Source: Mycoplana rhizolycopersici (GTDB taxonomy: Bacteria > Pseudomonadota > Alphaproteobacteria > Rhizobiales > Rhizobiaceae). Taken from it: 64,000 bases of DNA. Below are positions 50,426 to 59,853 of the stretch, one piece after another. The position numbers were made by a program, and so were the translations under genes. How positions within the stretch are numbered: position 1 is the stretch's first letter; every line of letters begins with the position of its first letter. The stretch is taken from NCBI RefSeq assembly GCF_013378445.1, contig NZ_JABXYK010000008.1:62001-126000 (forward strand). The letters are read 5' to 3'. Under the pieces are notes generated by a model, which did no database searches, was not told where the DNA came from, and saw only the letters and a program-made list of their open reading frames with translations.

Positions 50426-51085
50426 ATGAGATCATTCTACATCGGAGCGGCAGCACTTCTGACGGCCGCCGCGGCCGGCAGTGCGGCACGCGCGGCCGAC
50501 CTCGCGCCGACAGAGCCTCCGGTCGCACCTGTCATCGAGGAAGTATCCGGCATCTACGACTGGAACGGCTTCTACGTGGGCGCCATGACCGGCTACGGCT
50601 GGACCGATGCGGAAACCAGGGACGCGGGCTTTTCCTCCAGCCCCGGCCTCGATGGATGGGCGCTCGGCGGCTACACCGGCTACAACTACCAGACCGGTCC
50701 CTGGGTGCTCGGCGTGGAAGGCGACGTGAAGTACGACTGGAACGAGGACAAGTTCGATCTCGGCGGCATTCCGATGGACCTCCAGACCGATTGGGGCGGC
50801 TCGCTGCGCGCCCGTGTCGGCTACGCCATCGACCGCACCCTCATCTACGGCACCGGCGGCTACGCCTTCACCAATGCCGAGCTTCGCGACCGCGACACGG
50901 GCGACAGCGAAAGCAAGACCTTCAACGGCTGGACGATCGGTGCGGGCCTCGAACACGCCTTCACCGACAATCTAATCGGGCGGGCTGAATACCGTTACAC
51001 CGACTACGGCAACAAGGATCTGCTCGGGGTCAAAACCGACCTGAGCAGCAATTCGCTGATGCTCGGCGTCGGCTGGAAATTCTGA
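50426..51085 (+). CDS. Outer membrane beta-barrel protein (Omp25/RopB family)
   Basis: 219 aa from the ATG at 50426, with AGAAGGAAG before it. Signal peptide (MRSFYIGAAALLTAAAAGSAARA) then a Pro-rich start of the mature part and an eight-stranded barrel pattern: WNGFYVGAMTGYGWTDAE, GYTGYNYQTGPWVLGVEGDVKYDW, GSLRARVGYAIDRTLIYGTGGYAF, GAGLEHAFTDNLIGRAEYRYTDYG, ending in the terminal Phe (LGVGWKF) required for BAM insertion. Confidence 0.9.
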   Translation: MRSFYIGAAALLTAAAAGSAARAADLAPTEPPVAPVIEEVSGIYDWNGFYVGAMTGYGWTDAETRDAGFSSSPGLDGWALGGYTGYNYQTGPWVLGVEGDVKYDWNEDKFDLGGIPMDLQTDWGGSLRARVGYAIDRTLIYGTGGYAFTNAELRDRDTGDSESKTFNGWTIGAGLEHAFTDNLIGRAEYRYTDYGNKDLLGVKTDLSSNSLMLGVGWKF

Positions 51086-51095
51086 CCGCTGCGAG

Positions 51096-51132
51096 GGCCG
51101 GCCGGCGGACCTCCAGGCCGGCCTCAGTCGCC
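51096..51132 (+). terminator. Candidate terminator after the Omp25-like gene
   Basis: GGCCGGCC occurs twice around a 12-base loop (about 51098-51122) and is self-complementary, giving a stem; the following TCAGTCGCCTTTTG supplies a short T-run. Confidence 0.4.
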
Positions 51133-51276
51133 TTTTGTAAGGCCGTCGTTTTCGGTTCCAATCGCCCTCGTTGCGCCGCGGCTCTTTCGGGCTCGCGGCG
51201 TAACCGCGACGCCCCTCTTTACCGAATCCCGCGGGTCGGGCAGTATCCGCGCATCGTCATCAGACCCGGGACAGTC

Positions 51277-52053
51277 ATGCGTCGGCTCCTTCTGGCATTG
51301 CTGCCAATCGCGCTCCTTGCGACGTCGTGCTCCACGACCGAGTATGATCTCGTTTCCACCGAGCCTCTGAAGCCGCGCTTCGGCGACAAGGATCCGCAGG
51401 ATTTCGGCTACCGCACGCCGCACAAGCACGAAGTGCACGGCATCGACATCTCCAAATGGAACGGCGATATCGACTGGCCGACCGCCAAGAAGTCGGGCGT
51501 CTCCTTCGCGTTCATCAAGGCCACCGAGGGCAAGGACCGGATCGACCAGCGCTTCCACGAATACTGGCGCGGCGCGAATGCGGCGGGCGTCGCCCACTCC
51601 CCCTACCACTTCTACTATTTCTGCTCGACGCCGGATGAACAGGCCGACTGGTTCATCCGGAACGTGCCGAAGGCCGCGGTGCAACTTCCGCCCGTCCTCG
51701 ATGCGGAGTGGAACCCGCTTTCGCCCACCTGCCGCAAGCGGCCGCCGCCGGCGGAGGTACGCGCCCAGATGCAGCGCTTCCTCGACCGGATCGAGGCGCA
51801 TTACGGCAAGCGGCCGATCATCTACACGACGGTCGACTTCCACCGGGAAAACATTGCCGGCCACTTCGGCAACTATCACCTGTGGCTGCGCGCCGTCGCA
51901 GACCATCCCGAAAACGTCTACGGCCGCAAATGGGTCTTCTGGCAATATACCAGCACCGGCATCGTTCCCGGCATCGACGGCAACACGGACATCAACGTCT
52001 TTGCCGGCAGCAGCAAGAACTGGTCGGCCTGGCTCGCACAGAACACACGCTGA
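51277..52053 (+). CDS. Glycoside hydrolase family 25 lysozyme, lipoprotein
   Basis: 258 aa. Signal peptide with lipobox LLATSC (Cys near residue 18). GH25 barrel: VHGIDISKWNGDIDWPTAKKSGVSFAFIKATEGKDRIDQRF with the first catalytic-site Asp, PPVLDAEWNP with the DxE pair, PIIYTTVDFH and WVFWQYTSTG at the end. Hydrolyses peptidoglycan glycan strands. It is upstream of another wall-cleaving enzyme, MltB-like. Confidence 0.92.
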   Translation: MRRLLLALLPIALLATSCSTTEYDLVSTEPLKPRFGDKDPQDFGYRTPHKHEVHGIDISKWNGDIDWPTAKKSGVSFAFIKATEGKDRIDQRFHEYWRGANAAGVAHSPYHFYYFCSTPDEQADWFIRNVPKAAVQLPPVLDAEWNPLSPTCRKRPPPAEVRAQMQRFLDRIEAHYGKRPIIYTTVDFHRENIAGHFGNYHLWLRAVADHPENVYGRKWVFWQYTSTGIVPGIDGNTDINVFAGSSKNWSAWLAQNTR

Positions 52054-52165
52054 CCGATTTCACTTGCCCCCTCATGGCGGTCCGGTGACGGCTGCATTTT
52101 GCCCTCGGCCATCCCCGATTGCGCAAAACGGGCGACAGATTGGCGGGGTCACGACGAATTTGATC

Positions 52166-52192
52166 GGCCGGCGCTGAAATGCCGGCTTTTTC
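52166..52192 (+). terminator. Terminator after the GH25 gene
   Basis: GCCGGC at 52167-52172 pairs with GCCGGC at 52181-52186, then TTTTTCC. Short stem, but with a good T-run. Confidence 0.55.
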
Positions 52193-52255
52193 CTTCTTGC
52201 TTCCGTCTCATTATTCTGAGAAGCCGGGGCAACCGAATGAAAGGATCTACCCGCC

Positions 52256-53455
52256 ATGCAACCGCGTTTCCTGCCGCTGGGCGCCCTTCTTGGGCTTTTT
52301 CTCTCGGGCACCGCGTTCGCCCAGCAGGCCGCACCGGCCGCCGCTTGCGGCGGCGAACTCTCCGCCTTTCTTCAGGGCGTGAAGGATGAAGCGTTGGCAA
52401 AGGGCATTCCCGCCGATGCGGTCGACAGGGCGCTCGCGGGTGCGGCGATCGACCAGAAGGTCCTGTCGCGCGACCGCGCCCAGGGCGTCTTCCGCCAGAC
52501 GTTCCTCGAATTCTCCAAGCGCACGGTCAGCCAGTCCCGCCTCGACATCGGCCGCAAGAAGCTGCAGGACCTTTCTGACGTCTTCCAGCGGGCAGAGCAG
52601 GAATACGGCGTTCCCGGACCGGTCATCACCGCCTTCTGGGCGATGGAGACGGATTTCGGTGCGGTGCAGGGTGATTTCAACACGCGCAATGCGCTCGTCA
52701 CCCTTTCGCACGACTGTCGCCGGCCGGAACTGTTCCGCCCGCAACTGATCGCAGCCATCGAGATGGTGCAGCACGGCGATCTCGATCCGGCGACGACGAC
52801 GGGCGCCTGGGCCGGTGAGATCGGCCAGGTCCAGATGCTGCCGAGAGACATCATCGCGTTTGGCGTCGATGGTGACGGCGATGGCCATGTTAACGTCAAG
52901 CAGAGCGCTGCCGACGCCATCCTCACGGCCGCGCGCTTCATCCAGCACCTCGGCTTCACCAGGGGCCAGCCCTGGATCCAGGAAGTCTCTGTTCCCGATG
53001 AACTGCCTTGGGAGAAGACCGGCCTTCAGTCCGGCATGACGGCGGGCGACTGGTTCGCGCTCGGCGTCACCCCGCGCGACGGCAACACCAGTTTCCCCGA
53101 CCTCGCCGCCTCCCTTGTGCTGCCACAGGGACGAAAGGGCCCCGCCTTCATCACCTACCCGAACTTCAACATCTATCTCGAGTGGAACCAGTCCTTCATC
53201 TACACGACGTCGGCCGCCTATTTCGCCACGCGACTGGCTGGCGCCCCGCCCTACCAGAAGGGCGAGCCCGAACAGGGACTGGACGACAGTGGCATGAAGG
53301 CGCTGCAGACGCGCCTGGCCGAACTCGGCCACGACGTCGGCAAGATCGATGGCATTCTCGGCTCGGGCACGCGCGCTGCTATCCAGAAGGAACAGCTTCG
53401 CCTCGGCATGCCCGCCGACGGCTGGGCCACGCCGGGTCTGCTGGGCGCGCTCTGA
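52256..53455 (+). CDS. Lytic murein transglycosylase, MltB family
   Basis: 399 aa. Signal peptide MQPRFLPLGALLGLFLSGTAFA. SLT_2 catalytic domain about 30-330 with VPGPVITAFWAMETDFGAVQGDFNTRNALVTLSHDCRRPELF containing the catalytic Glu, AGEIGQVQMLPRDIIAFGVDGDGDG, and YPNFNIYLEWNQSFIYTTSAAYFATRL. A C-terminal PG-binding-1 domain (DDSGMKALQTRLAELGHDVGKIDGILGSGTRAAIQKEQLRLG) follows. The GGCAACCGAATGAAAGGAT leader holds its RBS. Confidence 0.93.
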   Translation: MQPRFLPLGALLGLFLSGTAFAQQAAPAAACGGELSAFLQGVKDEALAKGIPADAVDRALAGAAIDQKVLSRDRAQGVFRQTFLEFSKRTVSQSRLDIGRKKLQDLSDVFQRAEQEYGVPGPVITAFWAMETDFGAVQGDFNTRNALVTLSHDCRRPELFRPQLIAAIEMVQHGDLDPATTTGAWAGEIGQVQMLPRDIIAFGVDGDGDGHVNVKQSAADAILTAARFIQHLGFTRGQPWIQEVSVPDELPWEKTGLQSGMTAGDWFALGVTPRDGNTSFPDLAASLVLPQGRKGPAFITYPNFNIYLEWNQSFIYTTSAAYFATRLAGAPPYQKGEPEQGLDDSGMKALQTRLAELGHDVGKIDGILGSGTRAAIQKEQLRLGMPADGWATPGLLGAL

Positions 53456-53518
53456 CGGGCATGTTCGCCGGTCGGCGCAAAACAGCACACGCCGGTAGCT
53501 TGCGGTCACAGTTCATCT

Positions 53519-53631
53519 CCGTCGCCCCGGACTTGATCCGGGGTCCAGCGGCACCGAGTCGCGGTGCGAGAAATGTTTATCGCGCGAAGACTTGCGCGCG
53601 CTGGATGCCGGATCACATCCGGCATGACGCT
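53519..53631. repeat. RIME-like rhizobial intergenic mosaic repeat
   Basis: Consecutive imperfect palindromes in a 113-bp block: CCCCGGA-N5-TCCGGGG (53525-53543), GCACCG-N5-CGGTGC (53551-53567), CGCGC-N-GCGCG (53581-53600), and ATGCCGGAT-CAC-ATCCGGCAT (53605-53625). This arrangement resembles the RIME/mosaic elements seen in many copies in rhizobial genomes. Only one copy is in the window. Confidence 0.6.
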
Positions 53632-53857
53632 GGAAAAGAGGGGAGCGCGGGAGACAGTCGGTTGCTCGGCCTGCGTTATACGCCAGCCACGCTCCGCCCC
53701 ATACACGCCGGCTGAGCCGCCGCAACCCTCTCCCCGCCTCCGTCATCCGCGGCCTTGTGCCGCGCACGGCGCTGCAGATTGGGAGGGCATTCCACGCGGA
53801 AGACATTTATCCCGGTGCCCCCAGCCCGATGCATTGTCGCGCGTGCCCACAGGAAAC

Positions 53858-53890
53858 GCGTCGCACCCGCCGCCTACTCGGGTGCGACGC
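53858..53890. repeat. 12-bp perfect inverted repeat of unknown role
   Basis: GCGTCGCACCCG at 53858-53869 pairs with CGGGTGCGACGC at 53879-53890 with a 9-base loop. There is no T-run on either side and no neighbouring gene end within 150 bases. Confidence 0.6.
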
Positions 53891-54054
53891 CTGCAGCAGC
53901 GTTGCATCGGCCGCCGGCAGCGGAAAGGATACCGAATCGGGTGGCGGGAGATCGCGCGGGCCGTTAGGCCTGCGGCAACGATCGGAGCACCGATTGCATC
54001 CGGCATTGCGCTCTCCGGCAGGACCGCATGTCCGCGCCTTGGGGAGGAAACGTC

Positions 54055-54990
54055 TTGGCCGAAGCTGTTAAGCCCAACTATGTGATGACGCCCGCGACCT
54101 GGGGCATGCTGGTTCTGCTGGGCATGATCTGGGGCGGTTCGTTCTTCTTTGCCCGCGTCGCCGTCCAGCATATTCCGCCCGTCACGCTGGTGCTGTTGCG
54201 GATCGGGCTGGCGGCGGCCGCACTTCACATCTATCTCGCCGGCCGGCACGGCCTCTATTCGATCCTTCGGAAGCGCTGGCGCGCCTTTCTCGTGATGGGG
54301 CTGCTCAACAATGTCGTTCCGCACATCCTGATCTTCACGGGCCAGACGCAGATCGGCGCCGGACTGGCCGCGATCCTGAATGCCACCACGCCCATCTTCA
54401 CCATCCTCATCGCCAACCGGCTGACCGAGGACGAGAAGATGACGGCCGCAAGGATCGCCGGCTGCCTCGTTGGTCTTGTCGGCACCGCCGTGCTCGTCGG
54501 CCCGCGCGCGCTGGCCCCCTTCACCGGCGACATCGGCGGGCCGCCCCTTTGGGCGCTGCTGCTGCCGCTCGCAGCCGCCATGTCCTACGGCTTTGCCGGC
54601 ATTTATGGAAAGCGCTTCCGCGATATCGCTCCGGCTGTGACCGCCACGGGGCAGTTGACCGCATCGAGCATCGTGCTGCTGCCGCTCGCCGCCGTCGTCG
54701 ACCAGCCCTGGCTGCTTCCCCTTCCGCCCGCCGGCACCGTACTCGCGGTCCTGGCGCTGGCGCTCGTCTCCACGGCCTATGCCTACATCCTGTTCTTCCG
54801 CATCATGTCCGTCGCAGGCGCGACGAATACGTCTCTCGTCACGCTCCTGGTGCCGCCGAGCGCGATCGTCGCGGGCATGCTCTTCCTCGGCGAGCAGATC
54901 TCGCCTGCGGGCGCCCTTGGCATGGTCCTTGTGCTCTCGGGCCTCGTCATTCTCGACGGGCGGGTCTTCCGCATGGTGAAGGGCGCCTGA
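54055..54990 (+). CDS. EamA/DMT family transporter
   Basis: 311 aa if it starts at TTG 54055 (AEAVKPNYVMTPATWGMLV), which follows the strong site GGGGAGGAAACGTC; an ATG at 54028 would add 9 residues. Ten hydrophobic spans in two EamA repeats: GMIWGGSFFFARVAVQHIPPVTLVLLRIGLA, LNATTPIFTILIANRLTEDEKMT, TLLVPPSAIVAGMLFLGEQISPAGALGMVLVL. Exporter of unknown substrate. Confidence 0.85.
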   Translation: MAEAVKPNYVMTPATWGMLVLLGMIWGGSFFFARVAVQHIPPVTLVLLRIGLAAAALHIYLAGRHGLYSILRKRWRAFLVMGLLNNVVPHILIFTGQTQIGAGLAAILNATTPIFTILIANRLTEDEKMTAARIAGCLVGLVGTAVLVGPRALAPFTGDIGGPPLWALLLPLAAAMSYGFAGIYGKRFRDIAPAVTATGQLTASSIVLLPLAAVVDQPWLLPLPPAGTVLAVLALALVSTAYAYILFFRIMSVAGATNTSLVTLLVPPSAIVAGMLFLGEQISPAGALGMVLVLSGLVILDGRVFRMVKGA

Positions 54991-55266
54991 CGGCGCAATG
55001 ACGCCGGAACGAATGGCGCAGGCGCTCGTTCTGCCCGGACCGAGTGATTCGTCGTGTCGCTTACCGGGACCGGCGATCACCGGCGTTAACCAGCGTGAAA
55101 ATTTCGTGAACGCAAATCAGTCGATAAATACCTTTGAAGATCAGACATTTAGACATGTGGAAAAACTGTGGCGAAGCCTATGATGCCGCAATGCAACACA
55201 TAAAGAACTTTTCAAAGGCGAAATTTCCAACCTATTATTCACCCGCAACGCAAGGGAGGTCAGCCG

Positions 55267-55344
55267 ATGGGTATCACACATTCCTTGAATGTTCTGATGA
55301 TCAGTGCAGCGTTCCTCTTCGTCGCCAGCATGATTTTCATCTGA
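55267..55344 (+). CDS. Putative 25-residue membrane peptide
   Basis: MGITHSLNVLMISAAFLFVASMIFI, then TGA. The ATG follows GGGAGG with 7 bases of spacing (TCAGCCG), which is as good as any in the window. Residues 8-25 are hydrophobic, enough for one membrane span. A bidirectional-type terminator follows 50 bases on (55393-55425), so it looks like a complete short transcription unit. Function unknown; it could also be a leader. No similarity can be claimed from sequence alone. Confidence 0.6.
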   Translation: MGITHSLNVLMISAAFLFVASMIFI

Positions 55345-55392
55345 CGACAGCGTCGTCCTGAAGGACAACAACGCAGAGACTAATCGTTCATG

Positions 55393-55425
55393 AAAACGCA
55401 TGGCCCCGCCGGGTCATGCGTTTTT
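55393..55425. terminator. Bidirectional terminator between the small peptide gene and metF
   Basis: AAACGCATG at 55394-55402 pairs with CATGCGTTT at 55415-55423, with T-runs on both strands (GTTTTT on plus, CGTTTTCA on minus). Confidence 0.8.
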
Positions 55426-55430
55426 CCCTA

Positions 55431-56348
55431 TCAGGCGGCAGCACCGGTTGCAGCATCGGCACTGTCCGCATCGCGCCGCTCGAAGCCGAGGCGATCGAGG
55501 ACCGCCGCGACAAGCACGGCCCGGTTCATCGTGTAGAAGTGGAATTCGTCGACACCGAGAGTAATCAGCCCCTCGATCTGGCGGGCGGCAAGCTCGGCTG
55601 CAACGGCTGCCCGCTCCTCCGGCCGTTCGGCCAGCGGATCCAGGCGATCGGCCAGCCATTGCGGCACGCTCGCGCCGCACAGACCGGCAAACTTCTGCAC
55701 CTGGGAAAGATTGTGCACCGGCAGGATGCCCGGGACGATCGGGATGTCGATCCCGGCGGCGCGTACGCGCTCCAGATAGCGGGCATAAAGTTCGTTGTCG
55801 AAGAAGAACTGCGTCAGCGCCCGCGTGGCACCGGCATCCACCTTGCGCTTCAGCATGTCGATATCGGCGGGCACATCATGGCTTTCGGGATGCTTTTCCG
55901 GATAGGCCGACACCGAAATCTCGAACGGGGCGATGGAGCGCAGGCCAGCGACGAGCTCGGCGGCATTGGCATAGCCGCCCGGATGCGGCTGGTAGGCCTC
56001 ACCGATACCGCCGGCCGGATCGCCGCGCAGCGCCACGAAATGCTTTACGCCGACCTGCCGGAACTCCTCGACCACCGCATCAACCTCCTGCCTGGTCGCG
56101 CCGACGCAGGTCAGGTGCGATGCCGCCGACAGCGGCGTGTCCCGAATGATCCGCTCGATCGTCGACTGCGTCGGCCCGCGCGTGGAGCCTCCTGCACCAT
56201 ACGTGACCGAAACGAAATCCGGCGCATAGGCCGAAAGCGCATCGATGGTCTGCCAGAGCTGGGCGTCGGCCTCCTCGCTGCGGGGCGGAAAGAACTCGAA
56301 GGACAGCCTCGGGGCGCGGCGCCTGGCTGGGCTGTGTGCGATCGTCAT
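55431..56348 (-). CDS. metF: 5,10-methylenetetrahydrofolate reductase MetF
   Basis: FAD enzyme giving 5-methyl-THF, the methyl donor for methionine synthesis. 305 aa, family length. APRLSFEFFPPRSEEADAQLWQTIDAL at the N-terminus includes the catalytic Glu of FEFFPP; VTYGAGGSTRG, HLTCVGATRQEVD, VALRGDPAGG and ARALTQFFFDNELYARYL-like ATRALTQFFFDNELYARYLE follow. The start is one base beyond the stop of the ArsR-methyltransferase gene, so they form an operon. Confidence 0.97.
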   Translation of the reverse strand: MTIAHSPARRRAPRLSFEFFPPRSEEADAQLWQTIDALSAYAPDFVSVTYGAGGSTRGPTQSTIERIIRDTPLSAASHLTCVGATRQEVDAVVEEFRQVGVKHFVALRGDPAGGIGEAYQPHPGGYANAAELVAGLRSIAPFEISVSAYPEKHPESHDVPADIDMLKRKVDAGATRALTQFFFDNELYARYLERVRAAGIDIPIVPGILPVHNLSQVQKFAGLCGASVPQWLADRLDPLAERPEERAAVAAELAARQIEGLITLGVDEFHFYTMNRAVLVAAVLDRLGFERRDADSADAATGAAA

Positions 56349-56349
56349 G

Positions 56350-57363
56350 TCAATTCCTCCGGCCGATGGCGATAAGGGGTTGGGCGTCCTCGGCGGCGTC
56401 TGCGGATCTCTGGTCGCGCGCCAGCCAGATCGTAACCGTCAGCGCATCGTCTCCGCCGCCGGCGGGCGTCAGGTCGACTGTCTGTTCGACGGCAAGGCCG
56501 GCCTGCTCCAGCCACTCACCCATCGCCTGATGCGAAAAGCCGAGGCGCAGATGGGCGTGGTCGTCGCGAAGATGCTCCAGCGCATGCGGCGCCAGATCGA
56601 TGATCACCAGGCGACCGGACGGGCGCAGCATGCGCGCAGCCTCGGCGATGGCGGCTGCCGGATCGTCGAGGAAATGCAGCACCTGGTGAATGGTCACCAC
56701 GTCGAACTCGTCACGCTCAAGCGGCAGGTTGAAAATGTCGCCGTGACGGATGGACGCCTTGGTGATGCCGGCGCGATCGAGATTGGCACGGGCGACGGCC
56801 AGCATGTCGCGGCTGGCATCGACGCCGACGCCGCGGCGATAGAGCCCCTCGAACAGTTGAAGGATACGGCCGGTGCCGGTTCCGAGATCGAGGAAAGCGT
56901 CGACCGGGCCGTCGCCGATGAGCTTCAGGAGTGCGGCCTCGACCTCGGCCTCGCTGACATGCAGGCGGCGCAATTCGTCCCACTCCGACGCGTTGCGGCT
57001 GAAATAGGCCTGCGCCTTTTCCGCCCGCGCCTTCTTCAGCACCGCCAGACGCTCGGCGTCGCGGGCAAAGACGGGATCGGCCACATCGATGCGCTCGAGA
57101 AGAAGCCGCGCCAAAGCGACCGCCTCACCCTCGTGCGCCAGCCTGAAATAGGCCCAGGCGCCTTCCTGGTACCGTTCGATCAGGACCGCCTCGGCCAAAA
57201 GCTTCAGATGGCGCGAAATACGCGGCTGGGACTGGCCGAGGATGTCGGTCAGGTCGGTTACCGTCAGGTCGCCGCGTGAGAGCAGTGCCAGAAGCCGCAG
57301 GCGCGTCGATTCGCCAGCCGTCTTCAAAACTTCTACAATGTCGTCCAATCCGAGCTTCGCCAC
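56350..57363 (-). CDS. ArsR-family regulator fused to a SAM-dependent methyltransferase
   Basis: 337 aa in two parts. Residues 1-95 are a winged helix: LRLLALLSRGDLTVTDLTDILGQSQPRISRHLKLLAEAVLIERYQEGAWAYFRL, without the usual metal-binding CxC pair. From about 150 a class I methyltransferase: DAFLDLGTGTGRILQLFEG (motif I), GVGVDASRDMLAVARANLD, DVVTIHQVLHFLDDPAAAIAEAARMLRPSGRLVIIDLAP. Upstream of metF and preceded by a perfect palindrome (57386-57407). Context suggests a sensor of the SAM/methionine cycle, in the style of SahR/SamR regulators. Confidence 0.88.
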   Translation of the reverse strand: MAKLGLDDIVEVLKTAGESTRLRLLALLSRGDLTVTDLTDILGQSQPRISRHLKLLAEAVLIERYQEGAWAYFRLAHEGEAVALARLLLERIDVADPVFARDAERLAVLKKARAEKAQAYFSRNASEWDELRRLHVSEAEVEAALLKLIGDGPVDAFLDLGTGTGRILQLFEGLYRRGVGVDASRDMLAVARANLDRAGITKASIRHGDIFNLPLERDEFDVVTIHQVLHFLDDPAAAIAEAARMLRPSGRLVIIDLAPHALEHLRDDHAHLRLGFSHQAMGEWLEQAGLAVEQTVDLTPAGGGDDALTVTIWLARDQRSADAAEDAQPLIAIGRRN

Positions 57364-57385
57364 GCGACCACCTGCGCACCATCAA

Positions 57386-57407
57386 GACATAAAGATATCT
57401 TTATGTC
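57386..57407. promoter_or_regulatory. Perfect 22-bp palindrome, probable operator of the ArsR-methyltransferase-metF operon
   Basis: The two 11-base arms, GACATAAAGAT and ATCTTTATGTC, are exact complements with no spacer. It begins 23 bases upstream of the start codon at 57363, the position expected for an autorepressed winged-helix operator. Confidence 0.75.
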
Positions 57408-57901
57408 ATGAAATTCGTGAGTGCAAGCCGTAATCTGCCGGAACGTAAAGATAGCTCGTACCCTCCACCGGATCGGCGTTTTGACGCGGATGGGGACTGG
57501 ACCGATGACAGCGCCCGCATTTCGCGTGTCCCGAACCGGGTGCTGTCGATCGCGGCGGGCAACCGCGTCCGTCCTGCCGGCGCGTATTGCAATGGAGCGA
57601 AGCAACTCTGCGACCTGCCACCACAGCAAGCGATGACCCGCAATTAGTGATCCCGGCAAAGCTTGTGGCAACGCGCCAGCCAATCGCCTGGCATTTCCGA
57701 TGACCTGCGCCGGCAGCAGGGAATTTAAGGTATCGCGCGAAAATGTGCTGCGGTCTTGCGTGATGACTGCGCAAAATCAAAGCCTTGAAACATCTGTTTC
57801 GGCCTGAAGGCGCGCAAAGCCTTTGCCGCCGCAAGGATCACAAACGCACCGGGCGCAGCCGCATCGCGACTGCGCCCGGAATGTCGAGAAGCAAACTGTC
57901 C
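57408..57901. other. Intergenic region between ettA and the ArsR-methyltransferase gene
   Basis: 494 bp with no convincing gene on either strand. It contains the ettA terminator-like hairpin (57849-57879) and the promoter region of the minus-strand operon. A short hairpin GAAAC-ATCT-GTTTC lies near 57786-57799. The short open frames here lack good starts. Confidence 0.45.
57849..57879 (-). terminator. Hairpin after ettA, probable terminator
   Basis: CCGGGCGCAG at 57849-57858 pairs perfectly with CTGCGCCCGG at 57870-57879; on the minus strand it is followed by TGCGTTTGTG. It lies 22 bases past the ettA stop. Confidence 0.6.
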
Positions 57902-59551
<1,650 letters not shown>

Positions 59552-59853
59552 AACGCGTGTGCTCCGCATCGAAAGGGATTTTGCCCGCTATGTAGGCGAA
59601 TTCGTCCGCAGCGGCAATGCGGCCGCAGCCCGCGCCAGTGAATTGTCGCAAGAACATCTTCGGCGCAGGCAGCGCAGCGATCCGGGCATCCGGCAGCCCG
59701 CGTTGCCGGTAAGCGTCGCGGAGCCTCCGCTCCATTTCCCCCCCCGAAGCCTGATGCGTCCACCCTTCACCGACTGCCGTCTACCACTCCACAGCTTCCC
59801 CGACCTTCCCTCCCCGGGGCGCCACGCAATCGCCCGCCATTGGCCACGGCTCC
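59552..59853. other. Intergenic region between RNase T2 and ettA genes
   Basis: 302 bp with nothing supported as a gene. It must hold the ettA promoter. Several C-rich tracts (CCCCCCCC near 59738) are present. Confidence 0.4.

Larger units (their letters stand above)
53456..54054. other. 599-bp intergenic stretch, no gene supported
   Basis: Between the MltB-like gene and the next EamA gene. It holds the RIME-like element (53519-53631) and a 12-bp perfect hairpin (53858-53890). The remainder is not obviously coding: the long minus-strand frame over 53743-55080 overlaps a clear plus-strand gene. It may include remnants of a lost gene. Confidence 0.45.

Noticed and set aside
53743-55080. 445-codon minus-strand frame opposite the EamA gene
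   Set aside because: It covers a clear plus-strand ten-span transporter and has no motif of its own.
57408-57901. Search for a SAM riboswitch or tRNA in the gap near metF
   Set aside because: No cloverleaf, CCA end or riboswitch core is visible; the palindrome at 57386 explains regulation better.
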